This document shows positions 51,788 to 60,958 of a DNA stretch of 64,000 nt, piece after piece. The position numbers and the translations under genes were made by a program. The number at the start of each line of letters is the position of its first letter. The first letter of the stretch is position 1. The notes under the pieces are model-generated. The model was not told the DNA's origin. It saw only the letters and a list, made by a program, of their open reading frames with translations, and ran no database searches. The stretch comes from Rhizobium sp. ARZ01. GTDB lineage: Bacteria > Pseudomonadota > Alphaproteobacteria > Rhizobiales > Rhizobiaceae. The stretch covers positions 2,728,001 to 2,792,000 of the forward strand of contig NZ_JACVAE010000001.1 of NCBI RefSeq assembly GCF_014851675.1, read 5' to 3'.

Positions 51788-52207
51788 TCAGTCCGCACCG
51801 TTCAGCGTGATCATCGCATTCGATGGGTCGACGGTCTCATAGGCCGGCCCGTCGCCTTCGGCCAGCGTCAGAATGGCATCGCCCGCGGCATTGGAAAGGA
51901 CGACCGTCCCGTCGCCGGTCTCGGTCCAGGTCGCCGCATTCGACAATCCGGGCCAGACCTGCTCGCAGCCCCTGGCGGCTGCAAAGCGCATGCTCCGGTT
52001 GGTCAGCTTCTCGCCGCGCGACACGGCACAGGCAGTCTGAGCCTCGACATTCGATACGGAGAAGAGCTTGTCGCCCGTAAGGTCTGCGGGCTTCCGGATG
52101 GAACCGGAAACGACCGGATCCACGTCCGGCGGTGTTCCTGCATCGAGCGACCATATCCCGGCGAGAAGAGCAATGACACAGACAGCCGGCATGATCACTT
52201 TTCGCAT
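51788..52207 (-). CDS. Exported AprI/Inh-family protease-inhibitor-like protein
   Basis: A 139-residue protein with a signal peptide (MPAVCVIALLAGIWSL). The mature region carries two Cys (QTACAVSRG and AARGCEQVW) that could form the family disulfide, and the W/G-rich beta strands ATWTETGDGTVVLSNAAGDA. This fits the Inh/AprI inhibitor or Omp19-like beta-barrel lipoprotein family. It would protect the periplasm from proteases. ATG 52207 has GGAGAAGG upstream. Confidence 0.72.
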   Translation of the reverse strand: MRKVIMPAVCVIALLAGIWSLDAGTPPDVDPVVSGSIRKPADLTGDKLFSVSNVEAQTACAVSRGEKLTNRSMRFAAARGCEQVWPGLSNAATWTETGDGTVVLSNAAGDAILTLAEGDGPAYETVDPSNAMITLNGAD

Positions 52208-52324
52208 GGGCCTTCTCCGAGATCGCGCGATTCGTAAAGAAGCCTGCGCCCGCAAGATTTACGAGAGCTTAACGCTTACTCCCCAAGAGCACGCCCCACC
52301 CCGCTTCGGAACAAAGCGCCGCGT

Positions 52325-53281
52325 TCAGGCTGGTGTTTCCGGCACCGGCGTCAGCGGCCTGCCGGTCGAGAACCATGCCAGCAGATTGTCCGCCACGAGA
52401 TCGGCCATGGCATCGCGCGTGGCGACGGAGGCCGAGGCGACGTGCGGAAGCAGACAGGTGTTGGGTGCCGCAAGCAGTGCTGCCGGCACATGAGGTTCGT
52501 CCTGGAACACGTCGAGCCCTGCAGCTGCGATCGTGCCCGCCTCGAGCGCCTCGGCGAGCGCCTGCTCATCCACGGTCCAGCCCCGTCCGACATTGACAAG
52601 CACGCCGTTCGGACCGAGTGCGCTGAGCACCTCCGCATTGATCGTCTTGTAAGTGTCGGCCGTCTTGGGAACGATTGCGATCAACGTGTCGACGGCTTCG
52701 GCCATGCCGATCAACGTCGAATGATAGACGTAGGGAGCTTCCGGCCGCATCGTGCGGGTGTGATAGCTGATCGACACCCCAAAACCTTCGAGCCGCTTGG
52801 CGATTTCCAATCCGATCCGCCCCAGGCCGTAGATCCCCACCGACCGGCCTCGCAGCGTCAAGCGCGAAAGCGGAAACGGCCCGCTTCGCTTCCAGCGCCC
52901 TTCACGCAGCCAGGTCTCGGCTTCCGGGAAACGGCGCAACGTGTTCAGCAGCAACCCGATCGCCGTATCGGCGACCTCGTCGTTCAGCACGTCGGGCGTA
53001 TTGGTAACGACAATGCCGCGCGCAGCCGCGCTGCCAATGTCGACGCCGTCGTAGCCAACACCGAAATTGGCAATGATTTCAAGATTGGGCAGGCATTTGA
53101 ACGCCACACCATCGAAACTGCCGGACACGGCAACACCGCGGATCTCGGCAGCAATAACCGGATCAAGCATCCCGGGTGCAAGCGGCGCTGTGCAGCGCAC
53201 CAGTTCCACCGCGTCGCCAAGCCGCTCGGCAACACGTTGACGCACCTTCCCGACAAGAAGGACCTTCGGCGTTTCAGGCAT
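52325..53281 (-). CDS. D-isomer-specific 2-hydroxyacid dehydrogenase
   Basis: A 318-residue NAD(P)-dependent dehydrogenase. The Rossmann motif is VGIYGLGRIGLEIAKRL (about 148-164). The Arg of NVGRGWTVDEQAL, the Glu of DVFQDEPHVP and the His of LLPHVASASVATR form the catalytic set. Glyoxylate/hydroxypyruvate or another 2-keto acid reduction is likely. ATG 53281 has GGAGGAACC upstream. It is probably co-transcribed with the LacI-type gene 35 bases upstream, which may control it. Confidence 0.88.
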   Translation of the reverse strand: MPETPKVLLVGKVRQRVAERLGDAVELVRCTAPLAPGMLDPVIAAEIRGVAVSGSFDGVAFKCLPNLEIIANFGVGYDGVDIGSAAARGIVVTNTPDVLNDEVADTAIGLLLNTLRRFPEAETWLREGRWKRSGPFPLSRLTLRGRSVGIYGLGRIGLEIAKRLEGFGVSISYHTRTMRPEAPYVYHSTLIGMAEAVDTLIAIVPKTADTYKTINAEVLSALGPNGVLVNVGRGWTVDEQALAEALEAGTIAAAGLDVFQDEPHVPAALLAAPNTCLLPHVASASVATRDAMADLVADNLLAWFSTGRPLTPVPETPA

Positions 53282-53316
53282 GGGTTCCTCCATCCTGCGG
53301 TAGACCTGCATCACCC

Positions 53317-54351
53317 TCAGGCGGCGTCGTGTCCATTGTGCTTCAACGGAGCGGTCGACTGGCGAATGCGCATTTCCGGCTTGATCAGATGGATCCCGTC
53401 CGGCTCGTGACTGCCCGAGAGCTTATCGAGCAGAGCACGTGCCGCGCTCCGGCCAACTTCCGACTGGCCATTCCAGACCGTCGTGAGCGAGGGCGTGGCG
53501 ATCGCGGCCTCCTCGAGATCGTCATAACCGGTCACCGACACGTCGCGGCCCGGTACGAGCCCGGCGCGCGCGATGCCGTTCATCAGGCCGATCGCGACAA
53601 GGTCGTTCCAGCAGACGGCCGCCGTCGGCTTCTGCGGCAGCGAAAGGAAGTGGACGGCAGCCTCGAAACCGCCCTGCTTGGAGCGGGGACCTGGAATGCG
53701 CAATGCCGGATCGACCTCGATATTGGCCTTGCGCAGCGCGTTCACGTAGCCCTGGTAGCGGTCGCGCCCGGTCGAGGTCTGGTCGGTGCCGCCGACCATG
53801 GCGATCACGCGGTGGCCAAGCCCGATCAGGTGATTAGTCGCAAGCGATATCCCGTAGGCGTCGTCGCCGCGAAAGATCGGCACATCCAACCCGTCGATCG
53901 ATCGCGCGATCAGGATAGCAGGCATGCCGTTATCCTCGGCAAGCAGAATGTCCTCCGGCGGCGTGCCAATCGCGGGAGACATGATCACGCCGTCGCCACC
54001 GAGCTGCAGCAGTGTCTCGATGAAATTGCGCTGTTTCTCGACCGAGTCATAGTGATTGGAGAGGATGAACGTCTGGCGGTCGCGATCGAGTTCGCTCTCG
54101 ATCGCCTTCAGGATCTCGCCGTAGAACGGGTTCATGATGTCGTGCACGACGACGCCGATGATACCCGATCGCGACGTGCGGAGGCTGGCTGCGCGGCGGT
54201 TGTAGATGTAGCCGAGCGCGCGCGCCTGCTCCTTGATCCGCTCGCGGGTTGTAAGCGCAACGAGCGGGCTGTCGCGCAGGGCTAGGGAGACAGTTGCGGT
54301 AGAAACCCCGAGCGTTTCCGCGATCGTCGACAGCTTGACCTTCTGCGCCAT
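53317..54351 (-). CDS. LacI-family transcriptional regulator
   Basis: A 344-residue regulator. The helix-turn-helix LSTIAETLGVSTATVSLALRD is followed by a hinge-like segment and a periplasmic-binding-type core (about 60-330: SGIIGVVVHDIMNPFYGEIL, NDLVAIGLMNGIARAG, VTGYDDLEEAAIATPSLTTV). The N-terminal hinge YIYNRRAASLRTSRSG is typical. It precedes the hydroxyacid dehydrogenase gene on the same strand. AT-rich TTTAAA boxes lie upstream. Confidence 0.93.
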   Translation of the reverse strand: MAQKVKLSTIAETLGVSTATVSLALRDSPLVALTTRERIKEQARALGYIYNRRAASLRTSRSGIIGVVVHDIMNPFYGEILKAIESELDRDRQTFILSNHYDSVEKQRNFIETLLQLGGDGVIMSPAIGTPPEDILLAEDNGMPAILIARSIDGLDVPIFRGDDAYGISLATNHLIGLGHRVIAMVGGTDQTSTGRDRYQGYVNALRKANIEVDPALRIPGPRSKQGGFEAAVHFLSLPQKPTAAVCWNDLVAIGLMNGIARAGLVPGRDVSVTGYDDLEEAAIATPSLTTVWNGQSEVGRSAARALLDKLSGSHEPDGIHLIKPEMRIRQSTAPLKHNGHDAA

Positions 54352-54381
54352 GCCCCCTCCCCGAAATTGACAATAGCGACG

Positions 54382-54408
54382 TTTAAACCGTTATTTAAAC
54401 TATTTAAA
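54382..54408. promoter_or_regulatory. Three TTTAAA boxes upstream of the LacI gene
   Basis: TTTAAA occurs at 54382-54387, 54394-54399 and 54403-54408, within an AT-rich stretch just upstream of the lacI-type start (54351). Each is self-palindromic. The last overlaps the stop region of the neighbouring MarR gene. They could form the autoregulatory operator and promoter of the LacI gene; the assignment is positional. Confidence 0.35.
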
Positions 54409-54925
54409 TCTCCTCCGCAACGGCCTTCTCGCCGGCCTCCCTCACGACGCCCCGCAGGTTGCCGTCCACGGCGCGCAAGAGCTTCAGAAGGGTACGGACT
54501 TCCTTGTCGCTCAGGCCATCGAGCGCCTGGTGTTCACTGAGATTGCAGGCCTGCGTGATGAGATCGAGGGTGGCCCGCCCGGCTTGTGTCAGTTCGACCA
54601 CTGTGAGCCGCCCGTCAACGGTGTCGGGCTTGCGCTCAACAAAGCCCTGAGCCTCCAACCGTCCAATGGTACGGGTCATTGTCGGGGCTTTGACGCCCAG
54701 CCGGGCGGCGAGCGCGCCTGCGGTCATCCCGCCATTGTCGGCAAGCGCCAGCATCACGCCATCCTGCCCGGCATAAAGGCCGCTGGAGAGAAGATTTCGA
54801 GAAAGAACCGTTCGGATCGAGCGTGCGGTTTGGACTATCGCGCCGGAAACTTCGGTCGGCCGGATAGGAGCATGCTCCTTTTTCTTGGCCTTTTCTTTCT
54901 TCTCTTCCTTCTTTTTCTTGCCCAT
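54404..54925 (-). CDS. MarR-family regulator with a lysine-rich N-terminus
   Basis: A 173-residue winged-helix regulator. Residues 2-17 are almost all Lys/Glu (GKKKKEEKKEKAKKKEHA), probably an unstructured extension. The winged helix is MTAGALAARLGVKAPTMTRT, then GRLEAQGFVERKPDTVDGR. The start at 54925 is preceded by GAGGACG. It is 81 bases from the divergent creatininase-like gene and could control it; it lies upstream of lacI on the same strand with about 52 bases between. Confidence 0.85.
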   Translation of the reverse strand: MGKKKKEEKKEKAKKKEHAPIRPTEVSGAIVQTARSIRTVLSRNLLSSGLYAGQDGVMLALADNGGMTAGALAARLGVKAPTMTRTIGRLEAQGFVERKPDTVDGRLTVVELTQAGRATLDLITQACNLSEHQALDGLSDKEVRTLLKLLRAVDGNLRGVVREAGEKAVAEEI

Positions 54926-55006
54926 GCGTCCTCGCCGATCTTGTTTCGCCGCGCTCACCTTGTATGACAGAGACACCCCATTGGCGACAAGTCAGGAAGA
55001 GGCCCG

Positions 55007-55816
55007 ATGAGCGTCCGCCCCACAAGACGCTGGCCCAACAAGCGCTGGCAAGACAACGATCCCGCGCTCGACCCCTCCGAGCGCGCCGACTGGATTGCTG
55101 TTCTCCCCCTCGGCGCCCATGAGTTCCACGGACCGCATCTGCCCTTCGAGACGGACTGGCTAATCGCCGACGCGATCGTCGATCGACTGATTGCAGCCCT
55201 CCCCACAGACCTGTCCGTGACGTTCCTGCCCACCGAGCAGATTGGCTACTCACCGGAGCATCTCGACGTGGCGGGCACCAAGTCGCTTTCCTATGACGAA
55301 GCGGTCGAGCGCTGGCTCGGCATCGCCGCAGGCCTGTCCCAGCAGGGCATCCGCAAATTCGTGATGCTTAATGCCCACGGGGGCAATTCGCCGCTGATGA
55401 CAATCGTCGCGACCGAAGCGCGTATTCGCTACGGCATGCTGGCCGTGGCGACCAGTTGGACCCGCTTCGGCCAGCCGGACGGCTGGATCGCGCCGGAGGA
55501 CAAGGCAATCGATATTCATGGCGGGGACATCGAGACATCGGTGATGCTTGCGATCCATCCGGAATCGGTCAAGCATGACAAGGCCGCACGCTTTTCGTCC
55601 AGCCAGTCGGATTTCGCGCGCGACTTTCGGCATCTGCGCGCCTACGGCCCGCACGCCTTCGGCTGGAAGATGTCGGATCTTAACCCAGAGGGCGCCGCCG
55701 GCAATGCTGCCGCCGCAACCGCAGAACGCGGGGAACAACTGCTGGCGCACGCAACAACCGGCCTTGCCGAATTGCTTCAGGACATAAAATCATTCGACGT
55801 GAATACGCTGCGCTGA
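55007..55816 (+). CDS. Creatininase-family amidohydrolase
   Basis: A 269-residue protein of the creatininase family, metal-dependent cyclic amidases acting on creatinine, formamidopyrimidines or peptide precursors. [19 protein letters not shown] is the metal-binding signature (His, Glu), [11 protein letters not shown] another, and [14 protein letters not shown] a third. The substrate cannot be read from sequence. Its start lies 81 bases from the divergent MarR gene, and a COG0523 GTPase gene begins 91 bases after its stop on the same strand. Confidence 0.82.
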   Translation: MSVRPTRRWPNKRWQDNDPALDPSERADWIAVLPLGAHEFHGPHLPFETDWLIADAIVDRLIAALPTDLSVTFLPTEQIGYSPEHLDVAGTKSLSYDEAVERWLGIAAGLSQQGIRKFVMLNAHGGNSPLMTIVATEARIRYGMLAVATSWTRFGQPDGWIAPEDKAIDIHGGDIETSVMLAIHPESVKHDKAARFSSSQSDFARDFRHLRAYGPHAFGWKMSDLNPEGAAGNAAAATAERGEQLLAHATTGLAELLQDIKSFDVNTLR

Positions 55817-55907
55817 ACGCTGGCGACATTTGCGCAGCTGCGTTTCATCTCCTATATCAGACGCCAACCGGATGCCTGCGGCATCCCCGACCGTTCTTGA
55901 GGCTCCC

Positions 55908-57017
55908 ATGACCGACACCGCCACGCAAAAGCCCGTTCCCGTCACCGTCCTCACCGGCTATCTCGGCGCCGGCAAGACCACGCTTCTGAACCGGATTCTC
56001 ACCGAGAACCACGGCAAGAAATACGCCGTCATCGTCAACGAGTTCGGCGAAATCGGCATCGACAACGACCTCATCGTCGAGTCGGACGAAGAAATCTACG
56101 AGATGAACAACGGCTGCATCTGCTGCACCGTGCGCGGCGACCTGATCCGCGTCGTGGAGGGCCTGATGCGCCGCCCCGGCCGTTTCGACGCCATCATCGT
56201 CGAAACCACCGGCCTTGCCGATCCCGTGCCGGTCGCCCAGACCTTCTTCATGGATGACGACGTGCGCTCCAAGACCGAGCTTGACGCAGTAGTGGCGTTG
56301 GTCGACGCCAAGCACCTGCCGCTCAGGCTGAAGGACAGCCGCGAGGCCGAGGACCAGATCGCCTTTGCCGACGTCGTCCTTCTGAACAAGACCGACCTAG
56401 TCACCCCGGAAGAGCTGGAGCGCATCGAGGTGACCGTGCGCGCCATCAATCCGGGCGCCCGCATCTACCGCACCACCCGCTCGGACATCGACCTGGCCAA
56501 GGTCCTGGATCAGGGCGCCTTCAATCTGGAGCGCGCGCTGGAGAACGATCCGCACTTCCTCGACCACGATCATGAAGACCACGTCTGCGGCCCCGACTGC
56601 GGCCATGACCACGGGCATGATCACCACCACCATCATCACGATCATGACCATCATCATCACGATCACGACCATCACCACCACGACCACGACCACGGCCCCT
56701 CGCCGATCCACGACGTGACGGTGCAGTCGATCTCGCTGCGCGGCGGCGAGATGAACCCGGACCGTTTCTTCCCGTGGATCCAGAAGATCACCCAGACGGA
56801 CGGGCCGAACATCCTGCGCCTGAAGGGCATCATCGCCTTTGCCGGCGACGACGAGCGCTACGTCGTGCAGGGCGTGCACATGATCGTCGAGGGCGATCAC
56901 CAGCGCGCCTGGAAGGACGGCGAGAAGCGCGAAAGCCGCCTCGTCTTCATCGGCCGCGACCTCGACCGCGAGAAGATCGAGCGCACCTTCAAGGCCTGCG
57001 AGGCGCAGGCGAACTGA
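55908..57017 (+). CDS. COG0523 (CobW/ZigA-type) GTPase metallochaperone
   Basis: A 369-residue G3E GTPase. The Walker A is GYLGAGKTT (17-25), the metal site CICC is at 70-73 and NKTD is at about 160-163. Residues about 219-268 form a His/Asp-rich run ([14 protein letters not shown] repeats), then a CobW C-terminal domain follows. This fits zinc or cobalt insertion proteins. It starts at 55908 because an earlier frame is not family-like. Its stop overlaps the WD40 start codon (TGATG); the upstream neighbour is a creatininase-like metalloenzyme, a possible client. Confidence 0.92.
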   Translation: MTDTATQKPVPVTVLTGYLGAGKTTLLNRILTENHGKKYAVIVNEFGEIGIDNDLIVESDEEIYEMNNGCICCTVRGDLIRVVEGLMRRPGRFDAIIVETTGLADPVPVAQTFFMDDDVRSKTELDAVVALVDAKHLPLRLKDSREAEDQIAFADVVLLNKTDLVTPEELERIEVTVRAINPGARIYRTTRSDIDLAKVLDQGAFNLERALENDPHFLDHDHEDHVCGPDCGHDHGHDHHHHHHDHDHHHHDHDHHHHDHDHGPSPIHDVTVQSISLRGGEMNPDRFFPWIQKITQTDGPNILRLKGIIAFAGDDERYVVQGVHMIVEGDHQRAWKDGEKRESRLVFIGRDLDREKIERTFKACEAQAN

Positions 57018-58006
57018 TGCCAACCGTTGCCCCTCTCGACCTCGACGGCCACGTCGTCGCGACCTATTTCCTCGGCGAGGTACCGTTCTTCGCCAGTGCC
57101 ATCGGCGCGATTCATCGGCTGGACCATGGCCACAAGGTCACCGAGGCCAATGACGGTCTGCTCGCCTGCGTCCGCGACGAGGCGAACGATACTCTCGTCA
57201 CCGGCGGCGAGGACGGAAAGATTTTCCGCATCGCCGCCGACGGTACGGCCACCGTTCTGGCAGAAATACCGCGCAAGTGGATCTCCGTCGTTGCCGCCGG
57301 CCCGCAGAACACGGTCGCCTTTGCCGAAGGGCGCACGACGCGCGTGCGCCTTGCCGATGGCATGATCAAGGAGTTCCCCGAGCAACGTACGGTCGAGGGC
57401 ATCGCCTTCGCGCCGAAGGGCTTGCGCATCGCCGTCGCTCGCTACAACGGCGTGTCGATGCATTGGGTGGCAACGGCGGGGGCGCCGGTCGACCTCGAAT
57501 GGAAGGGTGCACACACCGGCGTCACCTTTTCGCCGGACGGACGCTTCGTCGTCACCAGCATGCAGGAAAACGCCCTGCATGGCTGGAAGCTCGACAGCAA
57601 GCCCGGTGGCGACACGCGCCATATGCGCATGAGCGGCTATCCGGTCAAGGTGAAGTCGCTGTCATGGTCGGCCAAGGGCAAGTGGCTTGCCTCCTCCGGC
57701 GCGCCGGCCGCAATCGTCTGGCCCTTCGCGTCGAAGGATGGCCCGATGGGCAAGGCGCCCCTGGAACTCGGTACCCGTGGCGACGTGATGGTGACAGCCG
57801 TCGCCTGCCATCCGGTCGAGGACGTCGTTGCCATCGGCTATTCGGACGGCATGGTCATGGCCGCCCGCTTCGCCGACAACCGCGAAGTGCTGCTGCGCCG
57901 GCCGGGCAAGGGCGCGATTTCGTCCATGGCCTGGAGCAAGAACGGCCGCCAGCTCGCCTTCGCTTCAGAAGCGGGCGATTGCGGCGTCGTGGACATCAGC
58001 GCCTGA
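57017..58006 (+). CDS. WD40-repeat beta-propeller protein
   Basis: A 329-residue soluble protein with about seven weak WD40-like blades, for example EANDTLVTGGEDGKIFRIAA, FSPDGRFVVTSMQENALHGW, SLSWSAKGKWLASSGAPAA and SMAWSKNGRQLAFASEAGD. WD40 propellers bind other proteins; no enzyme motif is visible. It overlaps the COG0523 gene by one base, so the two are probably translated together and may act in the same metal-related process. Confidence 0.85.
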   Translation: MPTVAPLDLDGHVVATYFLGEVPFFASAIGAIHRLDHGHKVTEANDGLLACVRDEANDTLVTGGEDGKIFRIAADGTATVLAEIPRKWISVVAAGPQNTVAFAEGRTTRVRLADGMIKEFPEQRTVEGIAFAPKGLRIAVARYNGVSMHWVATAGAPVDLEWKGAHTGVTFSPDGRFVVTSMQENALHGWKLDSKPGGDTRHMRMSGYPVKVKSLSWSAKGKWLASSGAPAAIVWPFASKDGPMGKAPLELGTRGDVMVTAVACHPVEDVVAIGYSDGMVMAARFADNREVLLRRPGKGAISSMAWSKNGRQLAFASEAGDCGVVDISA

Positions 58007-58070
58007 CCTGACAGGACATTCGACATGCTTTGGTCTACCATCGCCGCGAGATCAACGCGGCGAGGTGGCC

Positions 58071-58465
58071 ATGAGCCTGTCGGTCAAACCATTCCTGATG
58101 TTCCAGGGACGGGCGGAAGAGGCGATGGCATTCTATGCCTCGATCTTTCCCGATTGCGCGATCGACGAGACTGTCCGCTGTGGACCGGGCGAAGCCGGCC
58201 CCGAGGGGAGCGTCATGCTCGCCCGCTTCCACATCGGCCGGCAGTCGATCCTGTGCATTGATAGCCCGATCAACCACGACTTCACCTTCACGCCGCCTTC
58301 TCGCTGTTCGTCGAGTGCGAGTCCGAAGCACAACTGCGCGCGATCCATGCCGCTCTCTGTGAAGGCGGAAAGGAACTGATGCCGCTCGGCAATTACGGGT
58401 TCAGCCAAGAATTTGCCTGGGTGAACGACCGCTTCGGCGTCTCCTGGCAGCTAAACCTCAAATGA
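58071..58465 (+). pseudogene. Frameshifted PhnB-like VOC-domain gene
   Basis: The first frame (ATG 58071, with GAGGTGG upstream) reads SVKPFLMFQGRAEEAMAFYA and continues to INHDFTFTP, as in PhnB-like VOC proteins. At about 58291-58297 the frame breaks. Shifting back by one base gives AFSLFVECESEAQLRAIHAA, then GGKELMPLGNYG and FAWVNDRFGVSWQLNL to TGA at 58465, the expected remainder. A single G is therefore missing from an ACGCCG(G)CC stretch. This may be a real mutation or a sequencing error; the unshifted product ends after about 102 residues with an unrelated tail. Confidence 0.85.
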
Positions 58466-58486
58466 TAAAATAGGCCCAAGCCCGGT

Positions 58487-59350
58487 TTAATCCGTGAACT
58501 CGGCGGCAATCGCCTTGCCGATCTCGGCAATGGCAGCGTTGCGTGCATCCATCGATGCATCCGTCTCCGTCAGGTAGATAGCGGCAACGATCGGCTTCCG
58601 CTCTGGCGGCCACATCACCGCAACGATCCCGCGCGTTCCATGCCCGCCCGCCCCGGTCCTGTCGGCAATGCGCCAATCGCCCGGAATACCTGCGCGAAGC
58701 AAGGGGCCTGCGACCTCGTTGCCAACCAGCCAGTCCGTCAGCTGCCGGCGTTCCGGTTCGCCCAGAGCATCTCCAAGCACAAGCTTGCGCATGGTCTCGG
58801 CCATCTTCGTTGGCGTCGTCGTGTCGCGCGGATCGTCTGGCTTGCCCTCATTCAGCTTGGGTTCCGTCCGATCGAGCCGCGACGTGTCATCCCCGACGGA
58901 CCGGAGAAAGGCGGTGACCGCCGCAGGTCCGCCCAGAACCTCCAGCACCTTGTTGGCCGCGGTGTTGTCGCTCGTACGGAGCGTGATCTCGCAGAGATCC
59001 GAAGCCGAAGCTTTCCTGCCCACCATGGATTTCGTCACGGGGGAATACGATTCGAGATCGGCCTTGCCGATGACGACCTTCCGCTCCAGCTTGTCGGTCC
59101 CGCTGTCAAGCAAGGCGGCGCAGGCCAGGGCCTTGAACGTGCTGGCCATCGGAAAGCGCTGGTCTGCATTGTGCAGCCAGGTGTTACCCGTCGCCGTGTC
59201 CACAACGGCTAAGCCGACCCTTGCCCCAAGGCTCGTTTCAGCCTTCTTGGCGGCGCCCAGTATGGGATTCTCGCCCCCCAGGGCCGGCAAACTGGCGAAC
59301 GTGGCAAGCGCCACCACACAGGCGGCCACCACAAGGGTTGGTCTTCTCAT
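58487..59350 (-). CDS. Class A beta-lactamase
   Basis: A 287-residue serine beta-lactamase with a signal peptide (to about residue 26). The active site is complete: Ser70-T-F-Lys73, SDN at 127-129, general-base Glu163 in EPKLN, and an RTG triad (231-233) in place of KTG. The RTG form is known in carbenicillin-hydrolysing (CARB/PSE) enzymes, so penicillins are the likely substrates; cephalosporin or carbapenem activity is not implied. The gene is isolated, with no adjacent ampR or mobile element, and looks like an intrinsic chromosomal gene. Confidence 0.93.
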   Translation of the reverse strand: MRRPTLVVAACVVALATFASLPALGGENPILGAAKKAETSLGARVGLAVVDTATGNTWLHNADQRFPMASTFKALACAALLDSGTDKLERKVVIGKADLESYSPVTKSMVGRKASASDLCEITLRTSDNTAANKVLEVLGGPAAVTAFLRSVGDDTSRLDRTEPKLNEGKPDDPRDTTTPTKMAETMRKLVLGDALGEPERRQLTDWLVGNEVAGPLLRAGIPGDWRIADRTGAGGHGTRGIVAVMWPPERKPIVAAIYLTETDASMDARNAAIAEIGKAIAAEFTD

Positions 59351-59484
59351 GTCTCTCTCCCGAAATGTGCGATGGCCCGGCGAATCGGTTCACCGGGCCA
59401 CAGTGCTTACCGAGAGCAGATGGCCGAGATCGGGCGGAATTTTGTCCGGGCACGGAAGACGCACGCTTGATCGTGGACGCCTCG

Positions 59485-59928
59485 CTACCATTCCAATTCA
59501 AGATGCGGCCGACCGTCCGAGGTCTTCGAAGCCGTCCGCCCCGTTTCGTCGACCGTGCAGTTGACCCGCTGCCGGAACGCCGAAAAGCTCACGAAGCTCA
59601 CGACATCGACTGGCTCGCCGAACTGCAGTGTCAGCCTGTAATGTCCCGGCTGCGTGGCCAGCGCCTGCACGCCCAGCACCTTCGCATCGAAGGGCTGCCC
59701 GAGATAATGGCCGCGAACGCGCGAGCCAAGCTGCCATGGGTCGAACGGCGGCCGGTTGCCGATCGCCGCATGCAGCGTGTTCCAGTCGCGATACCCGTAC
59801 TGGGCGGCCACAAGTTCGAGTGCGCGGGAGTGGCTAATCGGCTGATCTTCGGCGGTAAAGCGCGCGCGCAGGCGCTTGGCTTGATCTTTTAGCCCATCAA
59901 GGGAAGGAAGCGGCGTCGATGGACGCAT
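59485..59928 (-). CDS. Glyoxalase-superfamily-associated protein
   Basis: A 147-residue protein. The N-terminal part SLDGLKDQAKRLRARFTAED, ISHSRALELVAAQYGYRDWN and TLHAAIG is a helical module often found next to glyoxalase-type domains. The rest (DPWQLGSRVRGHYLGQPFDA, GHYRLTLQFGEPVDVV) is beta-rich. No catalytic residues can be assigned. ATG 59928 has GGAGAAACC upstream. It is probably monocistronic. Confidence 0.7.
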   Translation of the reverse strand: MRPSTPLPSLDGLKDQAKRLRARFTAEDQPISHSRALELVAAQYGYRDWNTLHAAIGNRPPFDPWQLGSRVRGHYLGQPFDAKVLGVQALATQPGHYRLTLQFGEPVDVVSFVSFSAFRQRVNCTVDETGRTASKTSDGRPHLELEW

Positions 59929-60186
59929 GGGTTTCTCCAGTTGCTGCATGCGTCATATCGGGGGGTCCGCATTGCCGCCGGTTCGCATGCTTTCGAAGCT
60001 GGAAAACCGTATCGAGAAACGAGAGTCTTCACCAAAGCTTGCGCTCGCGGACGGCCGGGGCTCTCACCCGATCCCTCCGGTACACCGGCGCGCGCCGCCT
60101 GTCAAAGGGGCCGTCAATCCTGACGCCCCCTCCATCGCTAAGCCCGGCCACGCGCTTTTCCGCAATGCCGAGCACAAATCCACTTG

Positions 60187-60879
60187 TCAGAATCGATAGG
60201 TTAAACCGGTGCCGATCAGCCAGGGATCGAGTTTCGCCTTGCCCGATAGTGACGTGCCGTCGAAGTTGGCCTTCCACTCCGGCTCCAGGAACAGCTTCTT
60301 GACGTCGAGGTTCACGCCCCAATGCTCGTCGAGCATGTAGTCGAAGCCGACCTGCAGCGCGGCGCCGAATTCGTTCTTGACGTCGAGGTCGGAGAACTTG
60401 CCCTTGCCGGACTGATTGTAGAAGAGCGTGTAGTTGACGCCCGCGCCGACGTAAGGCTTGAAGGCGCCGAAGTCGGTGAAGTGATACTGCAGCGTCAGCG
60501 TCGGCGGCAGCAGCCAGGTCTTGCCCACTTTGCCGAGTTCCTCGATGGAGCCTGCGGCGTCGATGTTCGCATACGTGGTGCCGAGGATCAGTTCCGCTGC
60601 GATGTTGTCGGTAAAGTAATAGGAAATATCGAGCTCGGGAACGACCGTGTCGCTGTAGGACAGGGCGGAGCCGGAAATTCCCTTCACATGACCCGAATCG
60701 TTCGTGATCACGCCCAGCGCGCGCAGGCGGATCTGCCACGGGCCGAGCGGGTCCGCCGCGACTGCTTCCGGCGCAGGTTCGGACAGCGGCGCTAGGTCGG
60801 CGGCAACAGCTGCCTGCCCGATCGTCGCGGCAACCACGACCGCAACGAGCCCCATGGAACGGGTCAGGGTATTGGACAT
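60187..60879 (-). CDS. ompW: OmpW-family outer-membrane protein
   Basis: A 230-residue precursor with a signal peptide ending AVA (about residue 26), then an eight-stranded beta-barrel with alternating aromatic strands (GPWQIRLRALGV, ELDISYYFTDNIAAEL, TLTLQYHFTD, PYVGAGVNYTLFY) and the C-terminal aromatic residue (GTGLTYRF) recognised by the Bam machinery. OmpW proteins form small hydrophobic channels. An FNR/FixK-type box (TTGAG-N4-ATCAA) lies about 80 bases upstream. ATG 60879 has GGAGAGA upstream. Confidence 0.88.
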   Translation of the reverse strand: MSNTLTRSMGLVAVVVAATIGQAAVAADLAPLSEPAPEAVAADPLGPWQIRLRALGVITNDSGHVKGISGSALSYSDTVVPELDISYYFTDNIAAELILGTTYANIDAAGSIEELGKVGKTWLLPPTLTLQYHFTDFGAFKPYVGAGVNYTLFYNQSGKGKFSDLDVKNEFGAALQVGFDYMLDEHWGVNLDVKKLFLEPEWKANFDGTSLSGKAKLDPWLIGTGLTYRF

Positions 60880-60958
60880 TTTTCTCTCCTTCATCGGTAG
60901 TTCGCAGCGGGACGGACCGCTGCACGCGCCGACTATCCGCCCACCAAGGGAAGAGGAG

